From assembly GCF_029868325.1 (NCBI RefSeq), contig NZ_JARWNW010000241.1:1-64000 (forward strand): a DNA stretch of 64,000 bases. Reading direction: 5' to 3'. A model generated the notes under the pieces. That model made no database searches. It saw only the letters and a list, made by a program, of their open reading frames with translations, and was not told the origin of the DNA. Positions 38,211-46,752 of the stretch are shown piece after piece. Within the stretch, counting starts at the first letter, position 1, and every line of letters begins with the position of its first letter. The stretch comes from Nocardia carnea (GTDB lineage Bacteria; Actinomycetota; Actinomycetes; Mycobacteriales; Mycobacteriaceae). The position numbers and the translations under genes are program-made.

Positions 38211-39170
38211 TCAGATATCTATGCCGAGGTTGATCGCCGCCAGATACCCGTCGCCCTGCCGCGCAATGGCGAACATTCCGGACTCATCGAAGATGAAATC
38301 GTCCGAGTTCTGAGTGTTCTCCTGCCAGCCCGCATGATCGGTGTACGGCGCGGTCGCGTACACCGCTTTCTTGGTGTCGTCGTCGAAGTAGAGCTGGGTG
38401 GTCAGCACCGTTTTCTTGTCGATATGCACCTTCACGTGGATATGAGTGGTCCGGCCGATGTACCAGCCCGGGAAGATCGTGGTGAAGTACGCGATACCGG
38501 CGGCATCGGTGGGCTGCGCACCGCGCAGGTAGGTGCCGTCGTCGGTGGTCGCCGATTCCGCATCGCCGGAGCTGTAGGAGCCGTCGGAGGAACCACCCGA
38601 ACCGGTTCCTTCCACATCATTGCCCGCGCCCGGCGGCATACCCGGCGGTGGCCCGCCTCCCGGTCCGCCCTCCGGCGGCTCGCCTCCCGGCCCGCCTACC
38701 GGTGGTCCACCCGGCGGCGGCGCATCGCCCGGCCCGGAACCGGCCGCCAGGGAACCCTGCTCGAAACCGGAGTAGACACCGCCGGCGTCACAGTGCCAGA
38801 GTTCGACCACCGCGTTCGGCACCGGCTTCGCCGCGCCGCCGGCGGAACATTCCGAGACATCGTGGACCCGCAGTGCCAGGTTCAGCTGTGTCCCGGGGCG
38901 GTCCTCGCGGATATCGTCACGAATATCGTCGACATCGAACCAGTACGGTCCGACGATCGCTGCCGAGGTCATCACGCACGTCGGCGCCGTGGCGAGCAAA
39001 TTCTCGACCGCATCGCCGGGCGCCGCCGTGGTCGGCGCTGCTGAACCGCCACCCGTCCGGTCGTCGCCGCACGCGGCGGCCAGCAACGCCCCGACGCTGA
39101 GGGTTCCGCCCAGGGCGAGCGCCCGCCGCCGGCTCACTCGGCGCCGGCTCACCTCGACCTCTTCGTTCAT
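38211..39170 (-). CDS. Secreted intradiol-dioxygenase-like lipoprotein
   Basis: A protein of about 319 residues with an SRRRALALGG twin-arginine-like signal and a lipobox LLAAAC, so probably an exported lipoprotein. The dioxygenase beta-sandwich follows: VGPYWFDVDDIRDDIREDRPGTQLNLALRV, NAVVELWHCDAGGVYSGF, and HIHVKVH with the metal-ligand histidines. An insertion of about 60 residues rich in Gly and Pro splits the fold between ligand regions. The ATG at 39170 (MNEEVEVSRRR) is preferred over 39188. The substrate is unknown. Confidence 0.82.
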   Translation of the reverse strand: MNEEVEVSRRRVSRRRALALGGTLSVGALLAAACGDDRTGGGSAAPTTAAPGDAVENLLATAPTCVMTSAAIVGPYWFDVDDIRDDIREDRPGTQLNLALRVHDVSECSAGGAAKPVPNAVVELWHCDAGGVYSGFEQGSLAAGSGPGDAPPPGGPPVGGPGGEPPEGGPGGGPPPGMPPGAGNDVEGTGSGGSSDGSYSSGDAESATTDDGTYLRGAQPTDAAGIAYFTTIFPGWYIGRTTHIHVKVHIDKKTVLTTQLYFDDDTKKAVYATAPYTDHAGWQENTQNSDDFIFDESGMFAIARQGDGYLAAINLGIDI

Positions 39171-39304
39171 CCGCAGTCTCCTTCGCAACCCCGGCCCGCC
39201 GGGAACAACGGAACGAGCACTTCACACGCTAGAACCGGATAGGGGTCGCAAACTCACCGCCGGCTGCGAATCGGCTGGGAGTCTGCTGTGAGCACGGGGC
39301 CGGG

Positions 39305-40252
39305 CTATCCGGCGATTCCACCGGCGAACGGCGACTCACGCCACTGTGCGAGAGCGGGCGTCAGATAGTCGTGCAGGACCGGCTGCTGCGGTACGAGGGC
39401 CAGGCAGGCGACCACCCGCAGCATGCCCACGGCGTTCACGAAACGCAGAACACCGGCGTCCAACGAGCGGATACCGTTACGCCGGGCACCGTTATCGTAG
39501 GCGGCCTCGAGTTCGGGCCCGAGACCCGCCAAGTCCCATTCGACCGGACCCAGCGTGACGAGTTCGAAGTCGGCGAACAGGTGTCCGTTCACACCGGAGA
39601 AGATGTTGGCCGGCGGCGAGTCCCCGTGCACGGGTTGCAGGCCGATCCCGGGAAAGAAATCCTCGAAGCGCTGCCGGGACCGGACGAGCGGGGCGAGAAC
39701 ACGCCACTCGCGGCGAGCCCGATCCAGATCGGCGGCGTCGAGCAGATCCGGGTATTCGCCGAGTACCGTGAGACTTTCGGTGACGAAATCCGGTTCCGCC
39801 GCCGACAGGAACGGCAGTGACCCCGGGTACGCCCGCAGCGCGGCGTGCAGATCGGCGACGAGATCGCAGTTCGCCGCATAGTCGGGCGGTGCACCCCGGT
39901 CTTCTTCTACGTACTGCCAGAAAGTTATCGAGAATCCGTCCCGCCGGACAGGTTCTCGCGGTATGGCCGCACTCGGGGCGATCACCGGAACACCCTGCCC
40001 GCCAAGCCAAGCCGTCACCTCCAGTTCCGCCTGCTGACGCCTCTCCAGCAACGCCATCTGGGCCGGCGACAACACAGTGGGGACCCGCGCCACCACTGGC
40101 GCGGGCCCGAGATGCACCACCACCGAGAACATATCGTGCAGCACAGCGGCGTCTGTCACGACGAGCCCCAGATCGCGGGCAGCGCCCACCGCGGCATCGA
40201 CAGCGGCGGACGTACGGCGGGCAAGCTCCTGCGGCGTCGCGAAATCGGTCAC
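39305..40252 (-). CDS. Aminoglycoside-phosphotransferase-family kinase
   Basis: A 315-residue APH-fold small-molecule kinase. The catalytic loop is PVHGDSPPANIF and the metal site FADFELVTLGPVEWDLAG. The family acts on many hydroxyl substrates (aminoglycosides, choline, macrolides, sugars), so the target is open. The GTG start overlaps the stop of the upstream permease (GTGA), making a two-gene operon. Confidence 0.83.
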   Translation of the reverse strand: MTDFATPQELARRTSAAVDAAVGAARDLGLVVTDAAVLHDMFSVVVHLGPAPVVARVPTVLSPAQMALLERRQQAELEVTAWLGGQGVPVIAPSAAIPREPVRRDGFSITFWQYVEEDRGAPPDYAANCDLVADLHAALRAYPGSLPFLSAAEPDFVTESLTVLGEYPDLLDAADLDRARREWRVLAPLVRSRQRFEDFFPGIGLQPVHGDSPPANIFSGVNGHLFADFELVTLGPVEWDLAGLGPELEAAYDNGARRNGIRSLDAGVLRFVNAVGMLRVVACLALVPQQPVLHDYLTPALAQWRESPFAGGIAG

Positions 40253-42102
40253 GCCCGCATCGTCGCACGCCCCGCGCCGACGCCCGGACAACGGAGGCTG
40301 CCAGCGGGTCGAGTCTGGAGATGGAGGCGGGTGATCAGTGTGCCGGGGATGCGGCGCAGCTGGCGTTCCAGTTCCTCGCTGCGATGGCTGGGCAGGATAT
40401 GGTTCCAGCCGGTGGGCGGGTCGATTTCGGCGATGACGACGATCGTGGTGCGTTCGGCGAAGTTTTCCCGGATGAACCGGGCGACGGGTTGTCCTACTGT
40501 AGCGTCGTCGTCGAGGAGTACCAGCGGGACGCCGGGATGCCAGTTGTTCCATTTCTCGGTGAACAGCCGGGGATCCGAATCGGGCAGGCGGACATGGACC
40601 GCGACCACATCGTCGCCGAGGGACAGTGCGGCAGACAGGGCTTCGCGGCCGAGTTCGGATACCTCCGAGATGGGGACGACGACCACCGGTTCGCCGCGCC
40701 GAGGGAGCGTCGGCACGGTATTCGCTCCGCGGCATTTCCCGATCCGCCCGTAGGCGGCGCGTACCCGCTGCATGGCGACGACGAGCAACGGCAGTATCAC
40801 AACGATGAGCCACGCCCCCTCGGTGAACTTCATCGCCGTGGTGACGACGGCGGCCGCGGCGGTGAGCACTGCCCCGAACCCGTTCAGTGCAAGCCGGGCC
40901 CGCCAGCTACCGCTGCGGTGCTGCCACCAGTGGCGCACCATCCCCGCCTGCGCAATGGTGAATCCGACGAAAACGCCGATCGCGAACAACGGGACCAGGG
41001 CGTTCATCTCGCCGCCGGAAGCGATCAGCAGGATCACGGCGCAGAGCCCGAGCAGTACCACTCCGTACCGGTAGACCCGGCGGGGTGAGGCGACGGCGAA
41101 GCGGTGCGGGAGGCAGTTGTCATCGGCGAGGATTCTGGTCAGTGTCGGCAGTCCGCCGTAGGAGGTGTTCGCGGCCAGTGCGAGCAGCACGATGGTGGCG
41201 AATTGCACGATGTAGTAGGCGGTTCCGTCGCCGAGCGAGGCGGCGGTGAGCTGGGCGAGGACCGTGGCGTCCGCGGTGGGGCCCACTTCGAATTTCTCGA
41301 TCAGCACGGCCAGGCCCAGCAGCATGGCGCCCAGGAGTACACCCAGCGCGACCTCGGCGCGTTGGGCGCGGCGTATCCGCGGCTGCGCGAAGCTCGGCAC
41401 CGCGTTCGCGATCGCCTCCACACCGGTGAGCGCGGCGCACCCACTGGAGAATGCCTTCAGCAACAACAGGACACCCACTGTTTGCATATCCCCCATCCCG
41501 AACCCGGCCGCCGGGGCAACGGCCGGTTCCGCGCGCAGCAGACCGCCGATGATCACCGCGAAGATCCCGGTCACGAACACGATGGTGGGCAGCATGAAAG
41601 CCCGGGCGCTGTGCACGATCCCGAACAGGTTCAGCACGGTGATACCGACGGCGACGGCGACGCAGATCTCCACCGTCGCCCCGTGTAACCCAGGAAACGC
41701 GGAGGTCAGGGCGGCTACACCGGCGGCGACCGAGACCGCGACATTGAGGATGTAGTCGACGATGAGCGAGGCCGCCGCGACCAGTCCGGTGCGGGCGCCG
41801 AAGTACCGTTTCGCCACCGCGTACGCACCGCCACCGTCGGGGAAAGCCTTGATCACCTGCCGGTAGGAGGCGATCAGCACCGTGAGCAGCGCCGCGATGG
41901 CCAGGGTGACCGGCAGGGTCATCCCGAGCCCCACGGCTCCGGCCGTGGCGAGCACCAGGACGATCGCTTCCGGACCGTAGGACACCGATGCCATCGCGTC
42001 GAGCGAAAGCCCCGCCAAGCCGGTGGGCACGGTCAGACCCTGTGCGGCAGCCCGGGGCGGCGGGCCGGGGACAGGCTCGGCAGGGGGCGAGAAAACAGTC
42101 AC
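40249..42102 (-). CDS. KimA-like APC permease with C-terminal USP-like domain
   Basis: A transporter of about 617 residues. Residues 1-450 hold about twelve membrane segments of the APC fold, including SVSYGPEAIVLVLATAG, FPDGGGAYAVAKRYFG and FSSGCAALTGVEAIANAVPSF. The remaining 150 residues form a soluble alpha/beta domain (PVVVVPISEVSELGREALSAALSLGDDVVAVHV). This layout matches KimA-type potassium importers, though amino-acid uptake is not excluded. The GTG at 42102 is chosen; the upstream frame to 42252 is Arg-rich. I found no c-di-AMP riboswitch before it. Confidence 0.82.
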   Translation of the reverse strand: MTVFSPPAEPVPGPPPRAAAQGLTVPTGLAGLSLDAMASVSYGPEAIVLVLATAGAVGLGMTLPVTLAIAALLTVLIASYRQVIKAFPDGGGAYAVAKRYFGARTGLVAAASLIVDYILNVAVSVAAGVAALTSAFPGLHGATVEICVAVAVGITVLNLFGIVHSARAFMLPTIVFVTGIFAVIIGGLLRAEPAVAPAAGFGMGDMQTVGVLLLLKAFSSGCAALTGVEAIANAVPSFAQPRIRRAQRAEVALGVLLGAMLLGLAVLIEKFEVGPTADATVLAQLTAASLGDGTAYYIVQFATIVLLALAANTSYGGLPTLTRILADDNCLPHRFAVASPRRVYRYGVVLLGLCAVILLIASGGEMNALVPLFAIGVFVGFTIAQAGMVRHWWQHRSGSWRARLALNGFGAVLTAAAAVVTTAMKFTEGAWLIVVILPLLVVAMQRVRAAYGRIGKCRGANTVPTLPRRGEPVVVVPISEVSELGREALSAALSLGDDVVAVHVRLPDSDPRLFTEKWNNWHPGVPLVLLDDDATVGQPVARFIRENFAERTTIVVIAEIDPPTGWNHILPSHRSEELERQLRRIPGTLITRLHLQTRPAGSLRCPGVGAGRATMRA

Positions 42103-42296
42103 GAAGGCGAGTGTCGGACGGCGGGCCCGGAAACCGAGCCGGCGTTGACGCAACTTTGATTGCGGTGTGACAGACCGCACCGACCGGGGCCGGGACCGTC
42201 GAACCGTGCGCCGAGCAGCAGCCCAGTGCCGCATATCGCTGCGAACAACCACTCGCCGAGCGGCGCGTTTGCCGGATATCGGTTCGCTGAATCAGC

Positions 42297-42896
42297 TCAG
42301 AGGAGCCGCCGCTGTACGGCATCGGCCATAAGTGTGTCCACGATCCGGCCGACCGCCGCGGTATCCGGAGGTGCCGGGGTTCCCGCGAACAGCAGATGTC
42401 CGGCACCGATCAGCGACAGCGCCAGCGTTTCGGTATCCGCATCGGCCGCGATACGGCCCTGCGCGCGTTCCTCGGCCAGGTAGTCGGCGATCATGGTGCC
42501 GGCCTCGGTGAGGACGGGCAGGCCGGGTGTCGTCCGGTTCCGGCGCAGTCGCGCGCGCAATTCGTCCCGGGCGACGATCAGGGCGACGATCGCCACCGCG
42601 ACCGGGTCGAAAAGTTCGAGCAGGGCCTCGGTGAGATTGCCCGTGACGGTCCCGGTGCCGGTGGACCCACGCAGGGCCACCGCCTGGTCCGCGAGCCGGG
42701 CGAGCCGGTCTTCGACGAGCTCGGCGAGAAACGCGTCGAAATCGGCGAAATACCGGTGCAGGACACCTTTCGCCACGCCGGCTTCGGTGGTGACGGCGCG
42801 ACTGGTCAGCGCGCTCACCCCGTCCCGCAGCAGGATTCGTTCGGCCGCGTCGAACAACTGCTGACGCGCGTCTCGGATATGTACACCGGTCGGCAC
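42297..42896 (-). CDS. TetR-family regulator
   Basis: A 199-residue TetR repressor starting at GTG 42896. The HTH is LTSRAVTTEAGVAKGVLHRYFADFDAFLAEL; the rest is a helical ligand domain. It is divergent from a methyltransferase gene, with two palindromes between them, one over the methyltransferase start codon. Confidence 0.87.
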   Translation of the reverse strand: MPTGVHIRDARQQLFDAAERILLRDGVSALTSRAVTTEAGVAKGVLHRYFADFDAFLAELVEDRLARLADQAVALRGSTGTGTVTGNLTEALLELFDPVAVAIVALIVARDELRARLRRNRTTPGLPVLTEAGTMIADYLAEERAQGRIAADADTETLALSLIGAGHLLFAGTPAPPDTAAVGRIVDTLMADAVQRRLL

Positions 42897-42939
42897 CGAG
42901 TCCGTCCCTTCGCCTGTTTCCGGCCCACCGATTGCCTAG

Positions 42940-42973
42940 TGGGCACTTGCCCATTAATGTGGGCGCATGCCCA
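42940..42973. promoter_or_regulatory. Paired TGGGC/GCCCA operator over the methyltransferase start
   Basis: TGGGCACTTGCCCA (42940-42953) and TGGGCGCATGCCCA (42960-42973) are two palindromes 20 bp apart, two DNA turns. The second contains the ATG (42967-42969) of the methyltransferase gene. Their place between the divergent TetR gene and its neighbour suggests autoregulation and direct repression. Confidence 0.65.
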
Positions 42974-43794
42974 CTCTACCGCGTGACTCCGCTTCGTCTC
43001 CTCAGCCCGAGCCGCACCGGCACCGCGAGGTCGCCGAATCGTTCGGCGTCGATCCACAACGCTACGACCGGGCCCGCCCTCTCTACCCCGACGCGCTGAT
43101 CGCCCGGATCATCGCCACCAGCCCCGGCCGCGATGTTCTCGATATCGGATGCGGCACCGGTATCGAAGCCCGGCAATTCCAGGAGGCCGGTTGCACGGTG
43201 CTCGGTATCGACCCGGACGATCGGATGGCCGAATTCGCCCGCGGCACCGGGGTCGAGGTCGAAACCTGCACGTTCGAAGCCTGGGATCCGGCCGGCCGCA
43301 CCTTCGATGCGGTCGTCGCCGGCCAGGCCTGGCACTGGGTAGACCCGGTCGCCGGACCCGCGAAGGCCGCGCAGGTCCTGCGCCCGGGCGGCCGGATAGC
43401 CGTGTTCGGACATGCTTTCGACGCCCCCGCCGAAGTCACCCGGGCACTGGCCGCGGCCTTCGCGAAGGTCGCACCCGATTCCCCCTTCACCCGTGCGGCC
43501 GCGGACGCGAAATCCGCGCTCGAAACCTACCGGGAGATGTTCGCCGCGGCCGCCGACGGTATCCGCCGGGCGGGCCGATTCGACGAACCCGAGCAGTGGC
43601 GTTTCGACTGGGAGCAGTCCTACACCCGGGACCAGTGGCTCGACCATCTGCCCACCACCGGCCCACTCACCCGGCTCACACCGGACCAGCTGGCTATCGT
43701 GCTCGACAGTGTCGGCGCCGCCATCGACGAGATCGGCGGCGGTTTCACCATGCCGTACACCACGCTCGCGGCGACTGCCACGCGGACCGGCTGA
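42967..43794 (+). CDS. Class I SAM-dependent methyltransferase
   Basis: A 275-residue methyltransferase. Motif I is VLDIGCGTGIEARQFQ, followed by VLGIDPDDRMAEFA and FDAVVAGQAWHWVDPVAG. This group often appears beside TetR regulators. The start codon lies in an operator-like palindrome, and no RBS is evident, so the transcript could be leaderless. The substrate is unknown. Confidence 0.87.
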   Translation: MPTLPRDSASSPQPEPHRHREVAESFGVDPQRYDRARPLYPDALIARIIATSPGRDVLDIGCGTGIEARQFQEAGCTVLGIDPDDRMAEFARGTGVEVETCTFEAWDPAGRTFDAVVAGQAWHWVDPVAGPAKAAQVLRPGGRIAVFGHAFDAPAEVTRALAAAFAKVAPDSPFTRAAADAKSALETYREMFAAAADGIRRAGRFDEPEQWRFDWEQSYTRDQWLDHLPTTGPLTRLTPDQLAIVLDSVGAAIDEIGGGFTMPYTTLAATATRTG

Positions 43795-43873
43795 GCCCGC
43801 CACCGAGGCGCCCCGGGCCCGGGCCTGCGCAGGTCACCGGTTCGTCGAACACTTCGGCCGAAACCGCTGGGCC

Positions 43874-44542
43874 TCAGCGGATCCCGTACTCGGCGAGCGC
43901 ATCCACCAGGGCGCACGGCCGCTGGTCGACGGGGCCGGGCTCCACCAGGGTGACCGCACAGCCCAGTTCGGCGGCGGCACCGTCCGCCTCGGAGCTGTCA
44001 CCGATCATCAGTACCTCACCGGGGGCGATACCGATACGGCGACAGGCGATATCGAAGAGCCGCGGGTCGGGTTTCACCGCCCCCTCGGCATACGACAGAA
44101 CGAATTCGGTGACCTGTTCGGCCACCCCGGCACGTTTGAACACCGGCCGGATATCCCAGGCGATATTGCTGACCACGGCGATCGGAATCCCGGCCCCTGC
44201 CACCGCGGTCAGGGCGGCCTCCGTATCCGGGAACGGCCGCCAGGCCTCCGCCGACAGCAGTTGTTCGTACAGATATTCCGGATTACCGACCCCGGACCCC
44301 CGCAGCACCGCCAGATACAGTTCGCGATGCAGCGGCGGGTCCAGGTCCCGTCGTCCCCATTCGTCGCGCAGCCGCTCCGGGAGACCGCCCGGCCGCCCGA
44401 CCGGTGCCGTCATCCGCCGCACCACCTCGGCCTGGGCTTCACCGTCGAGAGCTTCTCCGTCGTGTCCGACCAGCCCGTCCAGTTCCGGCTCGAATCGGAA
44501 GAGGGTACCGGAGAAATCGAACAGCACACCGCGGACAGTCAT
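43874..44542 (-). CDS. HAD-superfamily hydrolase
   Basis: A 222-residue HAD hydrolase. Motif I is VLFDFSGTLFR, where the usual second Asp (DxD) is Ser. Motif II is IAVVSNIAW, motif III has VKPDPRLF, and motif IV is VLMIGDSSEADGAAA. The ATG at 44542 (MTVRGVLFDF) is preferred to 44563. The altered motif I may change the reaction away from ordinary phosphatase chemistry. Confidence 0.85.
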   Translation of the reverse strand: MTVRGVLFDFSGTLFRFEPELDGLVGHDGEALDGEAQAEVVRRMTAPVGRPGGLPERLRDEWGRRDLDPPLHRELYLAVLRGSGVGNPEYLYEQLLSAEAWRPFPDTEAALTAVAGAGIPIAVVSNIAWDIRPVFKRAGVAEQVTEFVLSYAEGAVKPDPRLFDIACRRIGIAPGEVLMIGDSSEADGAAAELGCAVTLVEPGPVDQRPCALVDALAEYGIR

Positions 44543-44632
44543 ACCGGCCAGGTTACGGAGCACCCACAGCGTGCGGACGAGCGGTTTCCCGGCGGCCGTG
44601 GACGCGCCGTTCGCACCGGGTCCGGCGGAACC

Positions 44633-45598
44633 TCAGGACCCCAGGTCGCGGAGGCTGTCGAGCAGGAAAGTATTCACCGCATCGGTGGCTTCCAGCTGGA
44701 CCAGATGACCGGCTCCGGGGATGCGCCGGACCGCCCGCAGGTCCGGGAGCGTCGCACGCATGGTGTCGAGCGGATCGCGGCCGCTGAACCCCTCCATATC
44801 CGGATCGTTCTCCCCGTAGACGAAATACACCGGCGCGGCGGGGGCGGCCTGCGCGTATTCGGCGGTCAGCTCCCAGTTGCGGTCGAGGGCGCGGTACCAG
44901 TTCAGCCCGCCGGTGAAACCGGTGCGTTCGAATTCCGTGGCCAGGACGTCGAATTCCGCTTCGGGAAGCCACGGCCACGGTAATTGCGGGGCCTGCGGCA
45001 GCGCATCGATATAGCGCATACCCGGCGGGTTCTGCCAGACATCGAGGTAGTGGTAATCCCCGCTCAGCGCGTAGTACACGCGGGACAGGAATTCGCGCGG
45101 CTGCTCGGCGAGATGGGCGTCGGCGACGCCGGGCTCCTGAAAGTACTGCATATGCAGGAAGTGCCGTTCGGCCATTTTCGCCCAGTAATACCCGGGCGGT
45201 TTCGGCGAGCGCGGCGCGAACGGATTGTTCAGAACCATCAGGCCGCGCACCCGTTCCGGTGCCCGCATGCCGAGTTCCCACAGCAGGGCAGCACCGAAGT
45301 CGACACCCACGAACACCGCTCGTTCGGCGCCGATATCGTCGAGCAACGCCAGCAGATCACCGATCACGGCCCGGTTGGTGTACTCCTCGACGGCCGCGGG
45401 TGCGTCGGTGCGCCCGGCGCCGCGCAGATCGGGAGCGATCGCGCGGTATCCGGCCGCCGACAGGGCGGCGAGCTGCCGGTGCCAGACGTACCCGGTGTGC
45501 GGGAATCCGTGGCAGAAGATCACCGGATCGCCCTGCCCCTGTTCGGTGATGTGCATCCGCACACCTCCGGTATCGATGGACCGGTGTATCGGCGTCAC
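44633..45598 (-). CDS. Epoxide-hydrolase-like alpha/beta hydrolase
   Basis: A 321-residue protein with the epoxide-hydrolase pattern: HGFPHTGYVWHRQL for the oxyanion loop, nucleophile Asp in VFVGVDFGAALLWELG, tyrosines in the cap, FVYGENDPDMEGF for the acid region, and His in GAGHLVQLE. The GTG start at 45598 follows GGGAGG. It is divergent from an SDR gene with a KstR-like box in the 54-nt gap, which hints at steroid or lipid catabolism. Confidence 0.85.
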   Translation of the reverse strand: MTPIHRSIDTGGVRMHITEQGQGDPVIFCHGFPHTGYVWHRQLAALSAAGYRAIAPDLRGAGRTDAPAAVEEYTNRAVIGDLLALLDDIGAERAVFVGVDFGAALLWELGMRAPERVRGLMVLNNPFAPRSPKPPGYYWAKMAERHFLHMQYFQEPGVADAHLAEQPREFLSRVYYALSGDYHYLDVWQNPPGMRYIDALPQAPQLPWPWLPEAEFDVLATEFERTGFTGGLNWYRALDRNWELTAEYAQAAPAAPVYFVYGENDPDMEGFSGRDPLDTMRATLPDLRAVRRIPGAGHLVQLEATDAVNTFLLDSLRDLGS

Positions 45599-45614
45599 GG
45601 AACCTCCCGAATAC

Positions 45615-45628
45615 TAGAACGCGTTACA
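45615..45628. promoter_or_regulatory. KstR-like operator (TNNAACNNGTTNNA)
   Basis: TAGAACGCGTTACA matches all fixed positions of the KstR consensus reported for cholesterol-catabolism genes in mycobacteria and rhodococci. It overlaps a possible minus-strand -10 (TAGTAT, 45611-45616) for the epoxide-hydrolase-like gene and lies 24 bp before the SDR start. Confidence 0.6.
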
Positions 45629-45652
45629 GTTTCACGGTAACGTCCCGGGACT

Positions 45653-46501
45653 GTGAGCGGAACACCACATCCCCTGAAAAACCGGATCGCCGTGGTCACC
45701 GGTGCGAGTCGCGGTATCGGCAAAGGTATCGCGCTGGAACTCGGCGCGGCCGGCGCGACCGTATACGTCACCGGGCGATCGCAGCAGCCCGGCAAGCTTC
45801 CGGGCACGGTGCACGAAACGGCCGCGCAGATCGACGAACTGGGCGGGACCGGCGTACCCGTCGTCTGTGATCACGGCGACGACGAGGCCACAGCGGCCCT
45901 GTTCGAGCGCATCGGCACCGAACACGACCGGCTCGATGTCCTGGTCAACAACGTCTACAACTCCCCCGCCGCCGCCCGCTGGCTGGGCCGCAAATTCTGG
46001 GATGTCCCCCCGAAAGCCTGGGACGAGACGTTCCGGATCGGGGTGCGTTCCCATTACGTCGCGGCTGTGTACGCGGCACCGTTGCTGCTGAAAGCGAGCG
46101 GTCTCCTCGTGAACGTATCCTCGCCCGGCGCGCAGCGCGCCATGCACAACGCCGTCTACGGGGTCGCGAAAACGGCATTGGACCGGATGACCGCCGATTT
46201 CGCCCGCGACCTCGCCGATACCGAGGTCACCGCCGTCTCGATCTGGCCCGGTCTGGTGGCCACCGAACTACTGCAACTGGTGCCCGCCGATGACACGGGT
46301 AAACGCGTCGTGACCTTGCCCGGTGAGGGCAGCTTCGACCTGGACGAGGCCGAAACGCCCCGATTCGCGGGCCGCGCGGTGGTGGCGCTGGCCGCCGACA
46401 CCGACCGCAAGAAGCGAGCGGGTAAGGCCTGGAAAGTCGCCGATCTGGCCGAAGACTACGGATTCACCGATATCGACGGGCGGATACCCCGGACCGACTG
46501 A
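45653..46501 (+). CDS. Short-chain dehydrogenase/reductase
   Basis: A 282-residue SDR. The cofactor motif is VVTGASRGIGKGIALEL; NNVYNS corresponds to the NNAG position; the catalytic Ser lies in VNVSSPGA and the YxxxK in YGVAKTAL. A long C-terminal segment (GFTDIDGRIPRTD) matches a subgroup of actinobacterial SDRs. The start is GTG 45653. It is divergent from the epoxide-hydrolase-like gene and converges on secG, with 3 nt between stops. Confidence 0.88.
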   Translation: MSGTPHPLKNRIAVVTGASRGIGKGIALELGAAGATVYVTGRSQQPGKLPGTVHETAAQIDELGGTGVPVVCDHGDDEATAALFERIGTEHDRLDVLVNNVYNSPAAARWLGRKFWDVPPKAWDETFRIGVRSHYVAAVYAAPLLLKASGLLVNVSSPGAQRAMHNAVYGVAKTALDRMTADFARDLADTEVTAVSIWPGLVATELLQLVPADDTGKRVVTLPGEGSFDLDEAETPRFAGRAVVALAADTDRKKRAGKAWKVADLAEDYGFTDIDGRIPRTD

Positions 46502-46504
46502 CGA

Positions 46505-46738
46505 TCAGGCGAACTTGATCTCCAGGCCGATCCCCAGAATCGCGATGAACCAGATCAGCCCGGTGAAGATGGTGATGCGGTTGAGGTTCTTCTCCGCAAC
46601 GGTCGATCCGGACAGCGCCGACTGCGTCCCACCGCCGAACAGGCTGGACAGACCTCCGCCCTTGGCGCGGTGCAGCAGCACCATCAGCACCAGCAGCAGG
46701 CTGGTGACGATCAGGAGGATATCCAGGAACATCCGCAT
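46505..46738 (-). CDS. secG: Preprotein translocase subunit SecG
   Basis: A 77-residue SecG with two membrane helices (LDILLIVTSLLLVLMVLLHRA and ITIFTGLIWFIAILGIGLEI) and the conserved KGGGLSSLFGGGTQSALSGS loop between them. It is a small core-genome gene that marks the right end of the accessory block. In mycobacteria secG lies close to tpiA; here about 5.4 kb of other genes intervene. Confidence 0.95.
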   Translation of the reverse strand: MRMFLDILLIVTSLLLVLMVLLHRAKGGGLSSLFGGGTQSALSGSTVAEKNLNRITIFTGLIWFIAILGIGLEIKFA

Positions 46739-46752
46739 GCCGGACAGTGTAT

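Noticed and set aside
42103..42296. c-di-AMP (ydaO) riboswitch before the KimA-like gene
   Set aside because: The conserved blocks of that class could not be found in the 194-nt gap.
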